A stretch of 64,000 bases of DNA from Anaerolineaceae bacterium (GTDB taxonomy: Bacteria; Chloroflexota; Anaerolineae; Aggregatilineales; Phototrophicaceae): contig WGMX01000034.1 in assembly GCA_016124855.1 (NCBI GenBank), positions 102,352 through 166,351 of the forward strand. Reading direction: 5' to 3'. The number at the start of each line of letters is the position of its first letter. Positions within the stretch are counted from its first letter, which is position 1. This document shows, piece by piece, positions 1 through 9,188 of this stretch. The notes beneath the pieces are model-generated. The model did not search any database. It was given only the letters and a program-made list of their open reading frames with translations, and was not told the origin of the DNA. The position numbers and the translations under genes were made by a program.

Positions 1-2
1 GT

Positions 3-983
3 GTTCGTCAGCTTCAGAGTGAAAAAACGGATTTACGGCAGCTTGAGTTTGAAGTTGAGGACACGGGCGCAGGTATTGCAGCAGATGAATTGAACAAAGT
101 TTTTGACGCTTTTGCTCAAGCGGAATCAGGAAGACAAAACCAAGAAGGAACCGGATTAGGATTAGCAATTAGCAGACGTTTTATCCGGCTGATGGGTGGT
201 GAAATTAGTGTCAAAAGTGTAATAGGACAAGGCTCAACTTTTACCTTTCAAATCCGATACACCGAAGCCACTTCGGCAGAAGCATCCGCCTATGGAAGTC
301 AACGACATGTCATTGCGCTGGAACCTGACCAGCCTAAATATCGCATGGTGGTGGTGGATGACAAATGGGTGAATAGACAGTTACTCATCAAGCTGCTGAC
401 GCCATTGGGTTTTGAAGTGCGTGAGGCCGAAAACGGACAGGAGGCCATCGAAATTTCACGCGTGTTCCAGCCGCATCTGGTGTGGATGGATATGCGGATG
501 CCAGTGATGAGCGGCGTAGACGCAACCAAGCAAATAAAAGCAGGTCCACAGGGCAAAACAACAATTATCATCGCCCTGACAGCCAGCGCTTTTGATGAAG
601 AACGGCAGGATATTATCGAGGCAGGATGTGACGACTTTTTGCGAAAGCCATTCCGTACCGAGGATATTTTCGCCATGATTAGCAAACATTTGGGTGTGCG
701 ATATGTATATGCCGAAGATGAGCCAGAACAATCCATCAAGCCCGCTAAAGACAAATTACAGACCACTGAACTAAAATCCGCAATCAATATTTTGCCAACC
801 GGGCTGGTGACTGATTTGGTGGATGGCCTAGAATTGGGAGATAGCAAGCTGATTGATACGGTTATTTCTGAAATAGATCGTTACGATCACACTTTGGCCA
901 AGGCACTTGGTCAACTTGCCAGTCGATTTGAATATGACAAACTGCTTGACCTCGCACGGGAGACAATAGATGAGCCAACCTAG
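3..983 (+). CDS. Hybrid histidine kinase, C-terminal part (HATPase-REC), cut by window edge
   Basis: The reading frame is open from the window edge; the ORF-track start at 90 is an internal Met, so the gene begins upstream. The visible 326 residues start inside a GHKL ATPase domain (G1 box DTGAGI near residue 20, G2 box GTGLGLAISRRF near 44-55). A receiver domain follows at about 110-230, with acidic pair VVDD, phosphoacceptor Asp in MDMRMP and the conserved Lys in RKPF. A roughly 90-residue tail has no recognised domain; it could be HPt-like, but no HPt histidine motif is visible. The kinase should autophosphorylate and pass phosphate to its own receiver. The sensor part is not visible, so the signal is unknown. 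It overlaps the next gene by 14 bp, implying co-translation and a shared relay. Confidence 0.9.
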   Translation, partial: VRQLQSEKTDLRQLEFEVEDTGAGIAADELNKVFDAFAQAESGRQNQEGTGLGLAISRRFIRLMGGEISVKSVIGQGSTFTFQIRYTEATSAEASAYGSQRHVIALEPDQPKYRMVVVDDKWVNRQLLIKLLTPLGFEVREAENGQEAIEISRVFQPHLVWMDMRMPVMSGVDATKQIKAGPQGKTTIIIALTASAFDEERQDIIEAGCDDFLRKPFRTEDIFAMISKHLGVRYVYAEDEPEQSIKPAKDKLQTTELKSAINILPTGLVTDLVDGLELGDSKLIDTVISEIDRYDHTLAKALGQLASRFEYDKLLDLARETIDEPT

Positions 984-2064
984 AAAGTCCATCGTCATCG
1001 TCGATGATACGCCCGAAAACTTACGCTTGCTGGGGCAAATGCTGAATGAACAGGGTTATCGCGTTCGATCAGCGCCTAACGGGGAACACGCATTAGCCAG
1101 TATCCGCAAAGAACGGCCTGATCTGATTTTGCTCGACATTTTGATGCCCGATATGAATGGTTATGAGGTCTGCCAGCAGCTTAAGTCTGACGCCCAATTG
1201 AATGACATTCCAGTTATTTTCATCAGTGCATTGAATGAGGTTTTTGATAAGGTAACAGCGTTTTCTATCGGCGCTGTTGACTATATCACTAAGCCCTTTC
1301 AGATTGAGGAAGTGCTGGCAAGGGTTAGAACCCATTTAAGTCTGGAAGAGATGAGACAGACGTTGGATTTACAAAACCGTCAGCTCCAAGAGCAAAACCA
1401 CGAACTAGAAGCTTTCGCCCATACGGTCGCGCATGATCTTAAGAATCCGCTCTCGACGATCCTCGGTGGACTGGAGCTAATGCAGCACCTCGCCACCGAT
1501 TTGGATGAAGATAGCGAACGTTCACTGGACATCAGCTTAAACGGCGCACATAAAATGCACAGTATTATCGAAGAACTGTTACTGTTAGCCAGTATTCGCA
1601 AAGAAGCTGTTCAAACGTCGGTGCTGGACATGGCAAAGGTCGTTGACCAAGTGATGTATCGTCTATCGGGCATCATAGACAAGTACCATGCGGAAATCAT
1701 GTTTCCCGAAACGTGGCCGGAAGTGATGGGCTACGAGCCATGGGTTGAAGAAGTTTGGGTCAATTATCTGACCAACGGACTAAAATACGGCGGGGAACCA
1801 CCCTACCTTGAGCTAGGAGCACAGCTTCTGGCGGACAATCACGTTCGTTTCTACGTAAGGGACAACGGACGGGGACTTACACCCGAAGCTCAAGCATCAC
1901 TTTTCACCGAATTTACCCGATTGGACAAAGTCCGCGCTCAAGGACATGGACTGGGGTTGTCCATTGTGGGGCGCATTATGAGTAAACTCGACGGGCAGTG
2001 CGGCGTAGAAAGCGCGGTCGGTGAAGGCAGTTTATTCTATTTTACGTTGCCGACAGGTGATTAG
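970..2064 (+). CDS. Response regulator-histidine kinase (REC-HisKA-HATPase)
   Basis: A 364-residue soluble protein with no membrane segment. The N-terminal receiver (about 7-120) has VDDTPEN, phosphoacceptor LLDILMPDMNGYE and KPFQIEE. HisKA follows at about 145-210, with phospho-His in AHDLKNPLS. The C-terminal GHKL ATPase has N box NYLTNGLKYGG, G1 DNGRGL and G2 GHGLGLSIVGRI. With an N-terminal REC it is probably driven by phosphotransfer from an upstream kinase, and the 14-bp overlap with the hybrid kinase makes that protein the obvious donor. No DNA-binding output domain is present, so the target of the relay lies outside the window. Confidence 0.9.
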   Translation: MSQPRKSIVIVDDTPENLRLLGQMLNEQGYRVRSAPNGEHALASIRKERPDLILLDILMPDMNGYEVCQQLKSDAQLNDIPVIFISALNEVFDKVTAFSIGAVDYITKPFQIEEVLARVRTHLSLEEMRQTLDLQNRQLQEQNHELEAFAHTVAHDLKNPLSTILGGLELMQHLATDLDEDSERSLDISLNGAHKMHSIIEELLLLASIRKEAVQTSVLDMAKVVDQVMYRLSGIIDKYHAEIMFPETWPEVMGYEPWVEEVWVNYLTNGLKYGGEPPYLELGAQLLADNHVRFYVRDNGRGLTPEAQASLFTEFTRLDKVRAQGHGLGLSIVGRIMSKLDGQCGVESAVGEGSLFYFTLPTGD

Positions 2065-2267
2065 ACACTTCTATATTTAGTCAAAAGATGATACCCACAG
2101 TGCAAATTGTGAAGATTGCGAAATGAATGTACGGGAGAAACTTCACAATATTCTTCAATTTCTTCACTTTCACCTGTCCAATTATGGCGGTGGCGGCGGT
2201 GAAATGATGCTGTTGATGTTATTGTTGCAGTTGAGAAAGCCCTTTTATATTCTCAATTACTGAATTG

Positions 2268-2390
2268 TTAAGGTGCGCGGATAATGGTTTTAAAATCATC
2301 CCCACGAACATCATACAATAACACTGTGGGTAACGGGTTACATTTTGGAAGAACATTTTGTAACTCTTGCGCGAGGTTAGTGTTAACCAT
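2268..2390 (-). pseudogene. 40-codon remnant frame inside repeat copy 1
   Basis: Minus-strand ATG frame beginning MVNTNLAQELQNVLPK and stopping after 40 codons. The other repeat copies preserve parts of the same reading: copy 2 gives VNFAKELPNVLPNGN, and copy 3 has VSTN followed by an internal deletion. Conservation at the amino-acid level suggests the repeat descends from the 5' end of a coding sequence. No Shine-Dalgarno sequence precedes it. The start resembles what I recall of some chloroflexote P-loop ATPases, but that recollection is weak and no P-loop remains here. Confidence 0.3.
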
Positions 2391-2480
2391 TTTGAGGGGG
2401 CAAGTTTATTAAGCAAGTTGGTGGATAGTTGGTAAACGGTTAATGGCACAAACCAAAAATAAACTAAGAAAATATTGTTG
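2341..2480. repeat. Dispersed degenerate repeat, copy 1
   Basis: Its core, TTGGAAGAACATTTTGTAAC, is shared with 42337 (TTGGAAGAACATTTGGTAAC) and more loosely with 56472 (TTGGAAGACCACTTGGCAAC). Similarity continues downstream through TTTTGAGG..GCAAG, TTAAGCAAGTTGGT and an AAACTAAG-type tail also present in copy 3. All copies lie in the same orientation in intergenic DNA. No terminal inverted repeats or target duplications are evident. Confidence 0.7.
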
Positions 2481-2560
2481 TCCGTTGCGAAAAGGACACA
2501 AAGCTACTCAGTGCCATCGAACGCCAATAATTTCAATCTGAATTTGCTTTGAGATCATTT

Positions 2561-2929
2561 ATGGCTTTCCATTTTATGAAACATAAAGATGAAAATGCTC
2601 TGCGTCAGGCTCTCGAAGAGAAATTGAAAATCGGTTCAGCGACAGTTGAGGATGCTCTTTGGTTCTGCAAAAAGAATAAACCTATTTTTTGGGAACCGGA
2701 TAAACTTGACCCAAAGATTTTAAGTGTGCGGAAACACGAGATGGGCATTGTTTTTAGCACGCGAGCATCACTAGGCATTTTTAGATTGTCCAATTGGAGA
2801 AATCTTTTACGTTCTTTTTATCGAATCTGGTGGTTCTTATTTATTAGTGGCGAGTGGCGAATCTTTCTTTATTTTGATAACAATGTTTTAGCAGAAATTG
2901 AAGTATTACGATTTGAACATTGGTTATAA
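2561..2929 (+). CDS. Hypothetical protein, 122 aa
   Basis: Small basic/aromatic protein with no family I recognise. The ORF track begins at a TTG (2549); the ATG at 2561 is preferred, though the ribosome-binding site is weak either way. A Trp/Phe-rich stretch (IWWFLFISGEW, around residue 93) may be a short membrane-associated or beta segment but is not a clear transmembrane helix. It stands alone between the repeat-bearing gap and a strong convergent terminator, so it is probably monocistronic. Codon use is AT-richer than its neighbours, which fits an accessory or orphan gene. Whether it is expressed cannot be judged from sequence alone. Confidence 0.55.
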   Translation: MAFHFMKHKDENALRQALEEKLKIGSATVEDALWFCKKNKPIFWEPDKLDPKILSVRKHEMGIVFSTRASLGIFRLSNWRNLLRSFYRIWWFLFISGEWRIFLYFDNNVLAEIEVLRFEHWL

Positions 2930-2959
2930 ACGACCAATCTTTAGACAGCAGATTATGTA

Positions 2960-2997
2960 TTCGGGCGGTGGCGATGTTAACAACGCCACCGCCCGAA
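2960..2997. terminator. Bidirectional terminator hairpin
   Basis: Perfect 14-bp stem (TTCGGGCGGTGGCG pairing with CGCCACCGCCCGAA) around a 10-nt loop, placed between two convergent genes ending at 2929 (+) and 3010 (-). There is no long T tract, but stem strength and position suit a shared transcription stop. Confidence 0.75.
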
Positions 2998-3009
2998 ACT
3001 TTAGCAAGC

Positions 3010-4254
3010 CTATACAGTTATGTTGGTTTGGGTGGGTTGAGTCTCTGCGATGACCTTCCCCTGTGAAATGACATAACGCGGCGTGACTTGATAGCGGATG
3101 GCATTAAAGGGATCAACCACACCGAGTACCGCGAGATTGGCTGGATTGCCGACTTTGATGCCGTAATCACTGATGTTCAAAGAACGCGCAGCATGAGAAG
3201 TTACCATATCAAAGCAAGCATCAATCTCTTTGAGGCCGGTCATTTGGGCGGCATGAACTGCCATATGTGCGACACCAATCATGCTGCCTGTGCCAAAGAT
3301 GTACCACGGATCGTGAATATCGTCTTGTCCCAAACTGACGTTCACGCCATTTTGCCAAAGTTCTTTAATACGGGTTAAGCCGCGACGCTTGGGATAAGTA
3401 TCCATGCGCCCCTGCAAAGTGATATTGATCAAGGGATTAGCGATAAAGTTGATATTAGTGCGCTTGAGGAAACCCATCAGTTTGTAGGCATAAGCATCAT
3501 TATAAGAACCGAAAGCGGTGGTATGGCTGGCAGAAACCCGCCCCCCTCCTCCGCGCTTAATGGCTTCGGCTATTATCACTTCAACAAAGCGGGATTGGTC
3601 GTCGTCCACTTCATCACAATGCACATCAATTAAACGGTCGTACTGTTCAGCGAGGTCGAAAATGCGGTGGATTGAGCGCACGCCATCCTCGCGAGTCAGT
3701 TCATAATGCGGAATGCCCCCGACAGCATCAGCGCCACGCTTGAGGGCTTCTTCCAAGAGCGAGTCATTTTCAGGTCGGGAGTAAATACCATCTTGCGGGA
3801 AAGCGACTACTTGCAGGGTCATCCAATCTTTAACTTGATCGCGGAGTTCTAAGAGTGCATCAAGGGCTATGAGGTTGGGTTCAGTTACATCAACATGAGT
3901 ACGCACATAAAGGACACCATTACCCGCCATGAGTTTAAGGGCGGCAAGCGCGCGCTGCTGCACGTCTTCACGCGTGAGTGATTTTTTCCGTTCACCCCAA
4001 ATTTGAATACCTTCAAAAAGTGTTCCGCTGATGTTGAAGTGTGGTTTTCCGGCAGCAAGCACCGAATCGAGGTGAATATGCGACTCGACAAAAGGGGGTG
4101 TCACCAACTGACCATCGCAGTCGATTTCACGTCCGGCACTTTCAGTAATCGCAGCTTGAACCACCGCAATTTTTCCGGCTTGGATGGCAATATCGACCAA
4201 TTTAGTTTCGGGATAAAGACGGCAGTTCCGCAAAATCAAGTCGTACACGAGCAC
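3010..4254 (-). CDS. codA: CodA-like cytosine deaminase (amidohydrolase)
   Basis: 414-residue amidohydrolase-superfamily deaminase, expected to convert cytosine (or a related aminated base) to uracil plus ammonia in the cytoplasm. It follows E. coli CodA closely over its length: metal ligands H59-x-H61 in ESHIHLD, a Gln in AFPQDGI, HCDE, SHTTA, the DTYPKRRG segment, and the metal Asp in GQDDIHDPW. E. coli has GHDD at that last site; Gln occurs in related deaminases and may alter substrate range. The start is GTG at 4254 just after AGGGGAG; the next in-frame GTG (4248) is better spaced and possible. It is divergent from the nucleoside importer, supporting a base-salvage role. Confidence 0.88.
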   Translation of the reverse strand: MLVYDLILRNCRLYPETKLVDIAIQAGKIAVVQAAITESAGREIDCDGQLVTPPFVESHIHLDSVLAAGKPHFNISGTLFEGIQIWGERKKSLTREDVQQRALAALKLMAGNGVLYVRTHVDVTEPNLIALDALLELRDQVKDWMTLQVVAFPQDGIYSRPENDSLLEEALKRGADAVGGIPHYELTREDGVRSIHRIFDLAEQYDRLIDVHCDEVDDDQSRFVEVIIAEAIKRGGGGRVSASHTTAFGSYNDAYAYKLMGFLKRTNINFIANPLINITLQGRMDTYPKRRGLTRIKELWQNGVNVSLGQDDIHDPWYIFGTGSMIGVAHMAVHAAQMTGLKEIDACFDMVTSHAARSLNISDYGIKVGNPANLAVLGVVDPFNAIRYQVTPRYVISQGKVIAETQPTQTNITV

Positions 4255-4388
4255 TCCCCTTTTTGATTGGTTAAACTCACTAAAAAGTGTTAGATTAATC
4301 TCGCTAAAGTTGTAGATATGCGCCTCTACACTAAACGTTAAACTTTATTCTCGCAACTTTTTTGACAGACTATTTTACGGAGGAAACG

Positions 4389-5411
4389 ATGATGAAGTTA
4401 CGCCGCTTGGTTGTGCTTGCGCTGATGGCACTGCTAGTCGTGGCAGTGATACCCGCCAACGCCCAAGACAAAATGGTTTTAAAAGTATTCGCAGCCTATG
4501 CAACGCCGATTGAAGAGCCGTGGGATGGGGTTATCCATGCGGCGCTGGAAAAAGCCAAAGAAGCGGGAACCATTGAGTACGATTACCAAGATAACATCGG
4601 TTATTCGGGCGACATGGAAGTCGTGCTGCGTGAAGTGGCCGAGGAAAAGCAACCCAACATCATTTTCGGTGATGCTTTCGGCAACGAAGAAGCAGTCCGT
4701 AAAGTGGCTAAGGACTATCCCGAAATTGCCTTCGTTTTCGGCTCCGGCCTCGGCCCCTCAGAACCCAATTTGTCGGTATTCGATAACTGGATTCATGAAC
4801 CGGCTTACCTCAGCGGTTTGTTGGCCGGCAGCTTGAGCAAGAGCGGTAAGATTGGCGTAGTCGGTGGATATCCTGTGCCAGAGGTGAACCGAATCGTCAA
4901 CGCCTTCATTCAAGGCGTAAAAGAAGCCAATCCGAAAGCTGAAGTGTTGGTGACCTTCTTAAACAGTTGGTTTGATCCGGCGGCGGCAAAAGAAGCAGCT
5001 TTGGCGCAGGTTGATGCCGGTGCGGATGTGCTGTTCGCCGAACGTTTTGGTGTCATCGAAGCGGCACAGGAAAAGAAACTGCTGGCATTCGGCAGCATGA
5101 GCGACCAGAACGAACTGGCTCCCGATACAGTGGTCAGTGGGCCAGTGTGGAATATGCAACCGACGATTGATTATGTGGTTAAAGAAGTGGCCGCGGGAGC
5201 CTATACGGCGCAAGACTTGAAAGACTTTTCGATGATGGGCAAAGGTGGCGCAGCACTCGCACCGTTGCATGATTTCGAAAAGACGATTGATGCGAAGGTT
5301 TTGGAGATGGTCACCAAGCGTGAACAGGACATCAAAGATGGTTTGTTCCGTGTGGACATCAACGAGAACACACCTGAGAACGCAGTTGTTCCTGAAGCCG
5401 CTGCATCCTAG
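4389..5411 (+). CDS. BMP-family nucleoside-binding protein of an ABC importer
   Basis: Extracytoplasmic solute-binding protein of the basic membrane protein (PnrA/BmpA) family, which delivers purine nucleosides or related ligands to a permease. The ORF track starts at an upstream TTG; ATG 4389 (or 4392) is chosen because GGAGG sits 5-8 nt upstream. An N-terminal signal peptide (MMKLRRLVV, hydrophobic core, cleavage near ANA-QDK) has no lipobox cysteine, so anchoring differs from typical BMP lipoproteins. Family features include GDAFGNEEAV, the VFGSGLG segment and the GGYPVPEVNRI hinge region. It is the first gene of a four-gene transport operon. The gap to the ATPase contains two hairpins that could limit readthrough and favour excess binding protein. 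Confidence 0.88.
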   Translation: MMKLRRLVVLALMALLVVAVIPANAQDKMVLKVFAAYATPIEEPWDGVIHAALEKAKEAGTIEYDYQDNIGYSGDMEVVLREVAEEKQPNIIFGDAFGNEEAVRKVAKDYPEIAFVFGSGLGPSEPNLSVFDNWIHEPAYLSGLLAGSLSKSGKIGVVGGYPVPEVNRIVNAFIQGVKEANPKAEVLVTFLNSWFDPAAAKEAALAQVDAGADVLFAERFGVIEAAQEKKLLAFGSMSDQNELAPDTVVSGPVWNMQPTIDYVVKEVAAGAYTAQDLKDFSMMGKGGAALAPLHDFEKTIDAKVLEMVTKREQDIKDGLFRVDINENTPENAVVPEAAAS

Positions 5412-5460
5412 GTTTTGAGGCAACGCGGAAAATTAGGGCGGAGATACCCCTAACCCCAAC

Positions 5461-5520
5461 CCTTCCCCCGTAGCAACAGGGGAAGGGAGAAATACGGGAG
5501 GGTCTATGACCCTCCCCTAC
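5461..5520. repeat. Tandem intergenic hairpins (CCCCTAC family)
   Basis: Two palindromes lie in tandem: CCTTCCCC/GGGGAAGG (5461-5468 and 5479-5486, 10-nt loop), then GGGAGGGTC/GACCCTCCC (5496-5504 and 5508-5516, TAT loop) followed by CCTAC. The second resembles the elements at 10275, 42487 and 56601. Between a binding-protein gene and its ATPase gene they may act as a processing or attenuation site. Confidence 0.7.
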
Positions 5521-5591
5521 AAAGGGATACTCCATATTAAAAAGTTAAACATCGTAATCCCACCCTACCAAAGAAATACCCTTGGAGATTT

Positions 5592-7091
5592 ATGGCCGTT
5601 GTAGAGATGCGGGGTGTCAGCAAGCGATTTGGCTCGTTGGTGGCAAATGACCAGATTGACCTCGATATTGCCTCGAATGAGATACATGCCCTGCTCGGTG
5701 AAAACGGCGCAGGCAAAAGTACCTTGATGAAAATCCTCTACGGCTTTTATCAACCTGATGAAGGTGAGATTTTAGTCGAGGGAAAACCCGTCACACTCAA
5801 ATCGCCCGTAGATGCTATTCGCGCAGGCATCGGCTTGGTTTCACAGCATTTTTCGCTCGTACCAACGTTTACGGTTGCCGAAAATATTGTTCTGGGATTT
5901 GAAAACACCGCGATCCTGAACCACGACAAGCTGAACCAAACGGTAGCCGATACTGCGCGTCGATATGGTTTCACGATTGAGCCGAACGCGGTTGTGCGTG
6001 ATCTTTCGGTTGGGCAACAGCAGCGCGTCGAAATTCTCAAAGCGTTATATCGCCAATGTCGTGTCCTGATTCTGGATGAACCGACCGCCGTTCTTACACC
6101 ACGTGACGCGGCAGCATTGTTCGACACCTTACGACAACTGCAAAAACAAAATCTTTCGGTCATCATCATCACGCATAAGCTTGAAGAAGTGATGGCAATC
6201 AGCCAGCGCGTAACGGTACTGCGTCTGGGCAAAGTGGCAGGACGTGAAGTGACCGCACAAACCAATCCGCAAGCGCTGGCACGGCTCATGGTCGGGCGTA
6301 ATGTGCTGGAAGTCACACGCAACACAGAGCATATAGCAGCAGAGTCAATAGCGCTTGCAGTTAATGATTTGAGCGTCTCGGACAAACGCGGTGTTCCGGC
6401 GCTACGCAATGTGTCGTTTGATGTTCACGCAGGCGAAGTGGTAGGTATCGCGGGGATTGCCGGCAATGGTCAAAGTGAATTGGTGGCCGTTTTAGGTGGA
6501 CTTATCAAACCGGACTCGGGTGAAGTCCTTGTGAGTGGGCAGCCTGTCGAGCTGGGTGATCCTCGCAGCTTTAACCAGATGAAAGTGGCGCGTATCCCTG
6601 AAGACCGTCTCAAAGGAGTCGTCGGTGACTTAAGCGTGGCCGAAAATTTGGCATTGGAGCAGATTGGAGATTTCACACGCGCGGGACATTTGAACCACAA
6701 ACAAATGCGACAGATGGCGCAGTTGTTAATCGCCGATTTTCAGATCAAGGCTGAACCGGGCGACCGTGTACGAACGCTATCGGGGGGCAATATTCAGAAA
6801 GTGATTTTGGCGCGTACCCTTTCGCGCCAGCCCGATGTGGTGATCGCCGCGCAGCCGACGCGCGGATTGGACATTGGCGCAACCGAGTACGTACATCAAA
6901 AGCTGTTGGAGCAAAAGGCTCGTGGTGCGGGAGTTTTGCTCGTTTCTGAGGATTTGGATGAAACACGATTATTAAGTGACCGAATATTGGTTATTTATGC
7001 CGGAAGTATTGTCGGTGAATTCAGTGCCGACGAGATTGATATTGACCAAATAAGTTTACTCATGGCTGGTTCGAAGGCAGCAGTCAAGTGA
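5592..7091 (+). CDS. Nucleoside ABC transporter ATPase, two ABC domains
   Basis: 499-residue cytoplasmic ATPase with two fused nucleotide-binding domains, typical of sugar/nucleoside importers (RbsA/NupO type). The first half has a full set: Walker A GENGAGKST near residue 38, signature LSVGQQQRVE, Walker B LILDEPT and a switch His in IIITHK. The second half has a weaker P loop (GIAGNGQSE, lacking GK[ST]) and a Gln-for-Glu type Walker B (VIAAQPTRGLD) but an intact LSGGNIQKV signature, the usual asymmetry in this family. GGAG precedes ATG 5592. It powers the permeases encoded directly downstream. Confidence 0.93.
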   Translation: MAVVEMRGVSKRFGSLVANDQIDLDIASNEIHALLGENGAGKSTLMKILYGFYQPDEGEILVEGKPVTLKSPVDAIRAGIGLVSQHFSLVPTFTVAENIVLGFENTAILNHDKLNQTVADTARRYGFTIEPNAVVRDLSVGQQQRVEILKALYRQCRVLILDEPTAVLTPRDAAALFDTLRQLQKQNLSVIIITHKLEEVMAISQRVTVLRLGKVAGREVTAQTNPQALARLMVGRNVLEVTRNTEHIAAESIALAVNDLSVSDKRGVPALRNVSFDVHAGEVVGIAGIAGNGQSELVAVLGGLIKPDSGEVLVSGQPVELGDPRSFNQMKVARIPEDRLKGVVGDLSVAENLALEQIGDFTRAGHLNHKQMRQMAQLLIADFQIKAEPGDRVRTLSGGNIQKVILARTLSRQPDVVIAAQPTRGLDIGATEYVHQKLLEQKARGAGVLLVSEDLDETRLLSDRILVIYAGSIVGEFSADEIDIDQISLLMAGSKAAVK

Positions 7092-7112
7092 TTTTGTTAC
7101 AGGGAATAGGTT

Positions 7113-8168
7113 ATGCTTGGCTTTAAACTCGAACGGGGTTCTGCGCCCATCTGGTTAAGGGGATTAATCCCGATTTTGGCGGTTGTGCTGACTTTTTTGT
7201 TGGTGAGTATCATCATCATTTTTGCGGGCGCGAATCCGCTTGAGGCGGTCAACCAACTGCTGATTAATCCGCTGACCAAAACCACAGCCCGTTGGGATAT
7301 TATCGTCATGGCAACTCCGCTGCTCCTGACGGGTGTCGCAGTAGCATTCGCATTCGCCAGTGGTTATTACAATATTGGCGCTGAAGGACAGCTTTACGCT
7401 GGAGCGATTGCGGGCGCATGGCTGGGACCACAGTTACAAAGCCAGCCACCGCTTGTAGCGATTGCTATCATGCTGATTGGCGGGTTCATCGCTGGAGCAA
7501 TGTGGGCACTGCCACCGGCTTTGCTCAAAGTTCGCTTGGGTGTAGACGAAGTTGTCACGACGCTGCTGCTCAACTCGGTGATGCTGTTTATCGTTAGTGC
7601 GCTGCTTAACGGCCCATGGCGTGATCCAACCACCGGCTGGCCCCAATCGCCGACGATTGCCGACAGCGCGCAATTTCCAATTCTGGTTCCACGTTCACGC
7701 ATTCATCTAGGTTTCATTGTCGCGGTTATGGCTATCATCGGGCTGTGGTGGATTTTCCAGCGCACACGATTCGGCTTAGAACTGCGGGCGGCGGGTATGG
7801 GTAAAGATGCTGCCCGTTTTATGGGGGTGCGCGTCAACCGTGTCATGCTGACCGCAGCACTCGTCAGTGGTGGCGTGGCGGGGTTAGCAGGTGTCGGCGA
7901 AATCGCAGGCATTCACCATCATTTGGTGGAAGCGATTTCACCGGGTTATGGATACACCGGCATCATCGTCGCCACTTTAGGCGGGCTAACCGCGCCGGGT
8001 GTGGGATTAGCAGGCTTGTTCATCGCGCTCATCGAACGGGGTTCGCTTTCCGCCAACCGTGAACTCAACGTGCCGGTTTATCTCGGTGATGTGATTCAAG
8101 CGGTACTGCTTATTACCACATTAGCGCTGCTGCTGCTCAATCGTTATCGCCTGCGGAGAGTGCGCTAA
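7113..8168 (+). CDS. Nucleoside ABC transporter permease 1
   Basis: 351-residue integral membrane protein of the BPD_transp_2 family (NupP/YufP type). The N-terminus (MLGFKLERG) precedes about 8-10 hydrophobic segments. Family features are the GYYNIGAEGQ motif near residue 90 and the cytoplasmic loop TRFGLELRAAGMGKDAARFMGV that contacts the ATPase (EAA-like coupling loop). Its stop codon overlaps the next start (TAATG), so the two permeases are translationally coupled and should form the heterodimeric channel. Confidence 0.92.
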   Translation: MLGFKLERGSAPIWLRGLIPILAVVLTFLLVSIIIIFAGANPLEAVNQLLINPLTKTTARWDIIVMATPLLLTGVAVAFAFASGYYNIGAEGQLYAGAIAGAWLGPQLQSQPPLVAIAIMLIGGFIAGAMWALPPALLKVRLGVDEVVTTLLLNSVMLFIVSALLNGPWRDPTTGWPQSPTIADSAQFPILVPRSRIHLGFIVAVMAIIGLWWIFQRTRFGLELRAAGMGKDAARFMGVRVNRVMLTAALVSGGVAGLAGVGEIAGIHHHLVEAISPGYGYTGIIVATLGGLTAPGVGLAGLFIALIERGSLSANRELNVPVYLGDVIQAVLLITTLALLLLNRYRLRRVR

Positions 8169-9079
8169 TGGATTTTATTTTCACGCTAATCGGCGCAACT
8201 TTACGCATCAGTACACCTATTCTGTATGCGGCGTTAGGCGAAACAATCATTGAGCGCTCCGGTGTACTCAATTTAGGCATTGAAGGAACAATGATGCTTT
8301 CGGCCTTTACCGGATTTTTTGCCGCCCAAACAACCGGTTCCCTGTTTGTCGGATTAGCTGTCGCCATGCTTACAGGCATAATCCTCAATGTATTGATGGG
8401 ATTTCTGGCAGTTACATTGGGACTCAATCAGCATGTGGCGGGATTGGGCATCACATTGTTTGCGACAGGATTAGCACTGTTCCTGTTCCGGCAAGTTTAT
8501 GCCGGACAGCAAACGCCACCTTCGCTGCCCGAATCGTTTCCTCAACTAAGCATTTTATCAGGCACATCGCTTGCACCGGTTTTCAGCCAATACACACTAA
8601 CCTATGTGGCGCTGTTATGTGTGCCGTTGGTAGCGTGGCTGCTCAACCGGACGACTTTCGGACTGCGCTTACGATCCGTTGGGGAAAGCCCCGAAGCCGC
8701 TGACATGGCAGGTATCAATGTGTATAAGATGCGTTATTCCGCACTGATATTGGGTGGCGTTTTTATGGGTGTTAGCGGAGCATTTCTCTCGTTAGCACAG
8801 CTAGGTGCATTCTCACAGGGTATCATCAACGGGCGTGGATGGGTGGCGATTGCTATCGTCATTTTCGGCAACTGGTCAGCATTAAAAGTTTTAGGTGGCG
8901 CGCTGCTCTTTGGCGCACTGCAAGCGCTGCAACTGCGTTTACAAGCCGAAGGTGTAGCCCTCCCGTACGAGCTGCTACTAGCACTACCTTACGTGATGAC
9001 GATAATCGTGTTGGCAATCACCGGACGGAACGCTTCCTATCCGGCAGCGCTGCTCAAACCTTACCGGCGCGAAGGTTAG
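8168..9079 (+). CDS. Nucleoside ABC transporter permease 2
   Basis: 303-residue membrane protein of the same family (NupQ/YufQ type). It has the NLGIEGTMML motif near residue 36 and coupling loop TTFGLRLRSVGESPEAADMAGI, mirroring those in the preceding permease, with about 8 hydrophobic segments. It starts one base inside the previous stop and is the last gene of the importer operon; about 110 bp separate it from aldose 1-epimerase. Confidence 0.92.
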   Translation: MDFIFTLIGATLRISTPILYAALGETIIERSGVLNLGIEGTMMLSAFTGFFAAQTTGSLFVGLAVAMLTGIILNVLMGFLAVTLGLNQHVAGLGITLFATGLALFLFRQVYAGQQTPPSLPESFPQLSILSGTSLAPVFSQYTLTYVALLCVPLVAWLLNRTTFGLRLRSVGESPEAADMAGINVYKMRYSALILGGVFMGVSGAFLSLAQLGAFSQGIINGRGWVAIAIVIFGNWSALKVLGGALLFGALQALQLRLQAEGVALPYELLLALPYVMTIIVLAITGRNASYPAALLKPYRREG

Positions 9080-9188
9080 AGACATACCAATTCGCGGCGT
9101 GAGCATCAAAGGCATTACGAAATTCCCCAACTTAGGTTATGATCTAGGCACTTTTAGCCTTGATCTTAATATGAATAAATAAATAACA

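Larger units (their letters stand above)
2065..2560. other. Gene-poor gap with decayed repeat copy 1
   Basis: About 500 bp, AT-rich, without a convincing gene. It holds a 46-codon ORF at 2123-2263 (+) rich in Leu and Gly with no ribosome-binding site, the small minus-strand frame at 2268-2390, and the first copy of the dispersed repeat from 2341. None of the small frames has the features of an expressed gene. Confidence 0.6.

Noticed and set aside
2123-2263. 46-codon Leu/Gly-rich ORF
   Set aside because: No Shine-Dalgarno sequence and it ends at the border of repeat copy 1; likely chance or debris.
4281-4330. Possible riboswitch in the leader of the nucleoside importer
   Set aside because: The purine-riboswitch core sequences are not present and only short AT-rich inverted repeats were seen.
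4362-4367. TTGACA as a -35 box before the BMP gene
   Set aside because: Only about 25 bp separate it from the start codon and the ribosome-binding site would overlap the -10, so it cannot drive this gene.
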